From Lachnospiraceae bacterium (GTDB lineage Bacteria; Bacillota; Clostridia; Lachnospirales; Lachnospiraceae): 7,434 nucleotides of DNA. Positions 6,194 through 7,434 of this stretch are shown here, one piece after another. The notes under the pieces were generated by a model that was not told where the DNA came from, did not search any database, and saw only the letters and a list, made by a program, of their open reading frames with translations. Location of the stretch: the NCBI GenBank assembly GCA_017446125.1, contig JAFSRL010000051.1:1-7434 (forward strand), read 5' to 3'. The position numbers and the translations under genes are program-made. Position 1 is the first letter of the stretch. Each line of letters starts with the position of its first letter.

Positions 6194-7401
6194 TCAATCG
6201 ACGTGTCTTCTGGCGATGATGACCAGTCTTCCTTCCGCTTTCGTATAATCACAGGTGGAAAGCGTTAAGAGTTCATCCCCGTAATACGCTTCCGCCCCGG
6301 TATCGTACAGCGACTCCTCCAGTGCCCCTGTGACGTAGGCGTGGAAACTGTCCTCGTCATCAATCCGGATAAAGTCGTAGTTTTTGAATTCCTCGTTCGC
6401 GTTTTCCGCAACGCTCGTGATGCAGACCGCGATAATGTCGTATACCCGCTCCTCGTACAGGGTGTCAAAGTAAATCCTGGGGTGCGCCTCATAAAAGGCG
6501 CGGTCCTTATACTTCTTTAACTGGCCGAACATGAAGCCCGTCTTCATGTTGTGTCCGTGAATCAACACGTGGCTTCCCGTGCCGTCCCGGTAGCAGCGCT
6601 TGTCCATGACGAGCAGGCCGTTCTTGTCCGGTTGCCCTCAAAGTCATGCGCAAGGTAGTAATCGTTGTCGCCCTCGACAAACATCACCGGATAGTTGACC
6701 TTCGTTTCCGGAATCGCCACCCAGCCGGCAAGGTCGTTGTTCATGTCAAAGAGCGCCCTGTACTGCGGCAGGATCCGATCGACGTTCACATCGTTTGGTC
6801 CGTAGGTCTGTGTCGGATGCACAGCCTGTTCCGCTTCCTGTACGGGCTGCACCTGTTCCGCGGGTGCCTGTTCCGGTTCCTCCGTTACAACCGCTTCGGC
6901 CTCCGCCGCCTGCACGCTCATCTGCTGGATGCGCGCGAGGTTCCTGTCGGAGAGGTAATCGTGGTACGCCTCCCTTGCGAAGGTGAAGATGACAAACAAC
7001 AGCGCGGCGCCCAGAATCGCCATCGATGCCCTGCGGAAAATGAGCGGCACGTTGACGCCGGGCTTTACCCTGATCGGCATGCGGATGTGCGTCTCGTCCT
7101 CGTCCGGAAGCTCGTCGATGTAGAGCGACTCATCCACATAACGATACGCCGTCGGGCGCATATATCTCGCGAGGGAATCCTCCTCGATAAACGCCTTCCG
7201 GTTTAACTCCTTGATAAAGTCCAGACCCACGATCGTCTCGAACTGCATGTCCAGTTCGCGGACCTGTCGCTTGTAATTGCGCGCAACCTCCGCAGTCGAT
7301 CGTCCGTCCTTCTTAAGGCGCGAAATCCGTAACTGGTCACGTTTCGCGGCCTGAAACTGTGCGGCGCTGTCAAATTCATACTTCCCAAGCTTGTATGCCA
7401 T
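6194..7401 (-). pseudogene. Class B sortase, interrupted by a one-base frameshift
   Basis: Two overlapping frames together make one sortase of about 402 residues: 7401 to about 6628 (first 257 residues) and about 6628 to 6194. Restoring one base at the CGG codon (6630-6628), for example CGGG, gives EGN-RDKNGLLVMDKRC and joins them cleanly. The first part has a cytoplasmic N-terminal region of about 120 residues (YKLGKYEFDSAAQFQAAK), one membrane helix (about 125-143), an E/Q/P/A-rich linker (165-195) and the start of the sortase barrel (LAGWVAIPETKVNYPVMF, DNDYYLAHDFEGN). The second part holds the catalytic residues: HGHN (His), TLSTC (Cys) and GRLVIIARR (Arg). The enzyme would cleave a sorting motif and join the protein to peptidoglycan; the LRR protein next door is its likely substrate. 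As written, the first frame stops after about 22 foreign residues and the product lacks the active site. A sequencing error is as likely as a real mutation. ATG 7401 is the first possible start, since an in-frame TGA lies at 7428-7426; the ribosome site is poor. Confidence 0.9.
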
Positions 7402-7434
7402 GCGCTTTTCACAACCCCGCTGTCTTCATAATAC
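7402..7434. other. Short stretch upstream of the sortase gene, no gene assignable
   Basis: These 33 bases precede the sortase start. No promoter or strong ribosome binding site is visible. On the minus strand a frame ending IMKTAGL and TGA (7411-7409) could be the tail of a preceding gene, but a second frame also stops here (TGA at 7428-7426), so no call can be made. Confidence 0.3.

Noticed and set aside
6171..6197. TTG start for the LRR gene overlapping the sortase stop
   Set aside because: It would add a charged stretch (TARKDGGA) ahead of the signal peptide, while the ATG at 6170 has a GGAGG immediately upstream. Not excluded, but less likely.
6600..6640. Programmed -1 frameshift in the sortase gene
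   Set aside because: The required shift is -1 in sense, but the bases around CGG ACA contain no slippery heptamer and I see no obvious downstream pseudoknot. A deletion or sequencing error is more likely.
6646..7206. Plus-strand open frame (about 186 residues) opposite the sortase gene
   Set aside because: Composition is His/Arg/Val-rich, as expected for the complement of the sense frame. It has no ribosome site or family resemblance.

Overview
The window reads as a piece of a low-to-mid GC Gram-positive chromosome of the class Clostridia, most likely Lachnospiraceae (Bacillota). This is inferred from protein style: a BspA-like leucine-rich-repeat surface protein with an LPXTG-type anchor, a class B sortase with a long cytoplasmic N-terminus, a LysM-bearing secreted 5'-nucleotidase, and AAGGAG-type ribosome binding sites. 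No rRNA, tRNA, mobile element or CRISPR array is visible. Every recognised gene is on the minus strand, so transcription runs from the high-coordinate end to the low one. Coding density is high, and no gap exceeds about 120 bases.

In transcription order the layout is as follows. (1) 7401-6194 is a class B sortase gene, split by a single-base frameshift near 6630. (2) 6170-4536 encodes a secreted LRR protein ending in an MPRTG sorting signal, the obvious substrate of that sortase. (3) 4539-3844 is yggS (PLP homeostasis protein); its GTG start overlaps the LRR stop codon in a GTGA junction. These three form one tight unit whose promoter lies beyond the right edge. (4) After a 116-bp gap with a 42-bp inverted repeat and a plausible promoter, 3727-2048 encodes a cytoplasmic c-di-GMP phosphodiesterase: degenerate GGDEF, intact EAL, and a PAS-like C-terminal domain. 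(5) After a 102-bp gap with a well-formed promoter threaded through a perfect 10-bp-arm inverted repeat, 1945-92 encodes a secreted UshA-type 5'-nucleotidase with a LysM domain between its two catalytic-fold domains. (6) From 84 to the left edge runs the first 28 codons of what looks like a barstar-family protein, cut by the window end.

Functionally this is mostly a cell-surface region: an anchoring enzyme, its likely cargo, and a wall-associated nucleotide scavenger. Interleaved are a second-messenger hydrolase and two cytoplasmic housekeeping or inhibitor-type proteins. The most notable points are the broken sortase beside an intact substrate gene, the inverted repeat wrapped around the nucleotidase promoter, the LysM insertion in the nucleotidase, the PDE domain order, and the unlisted barstar-like start. 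I see no clear evidence of a wholly new system.
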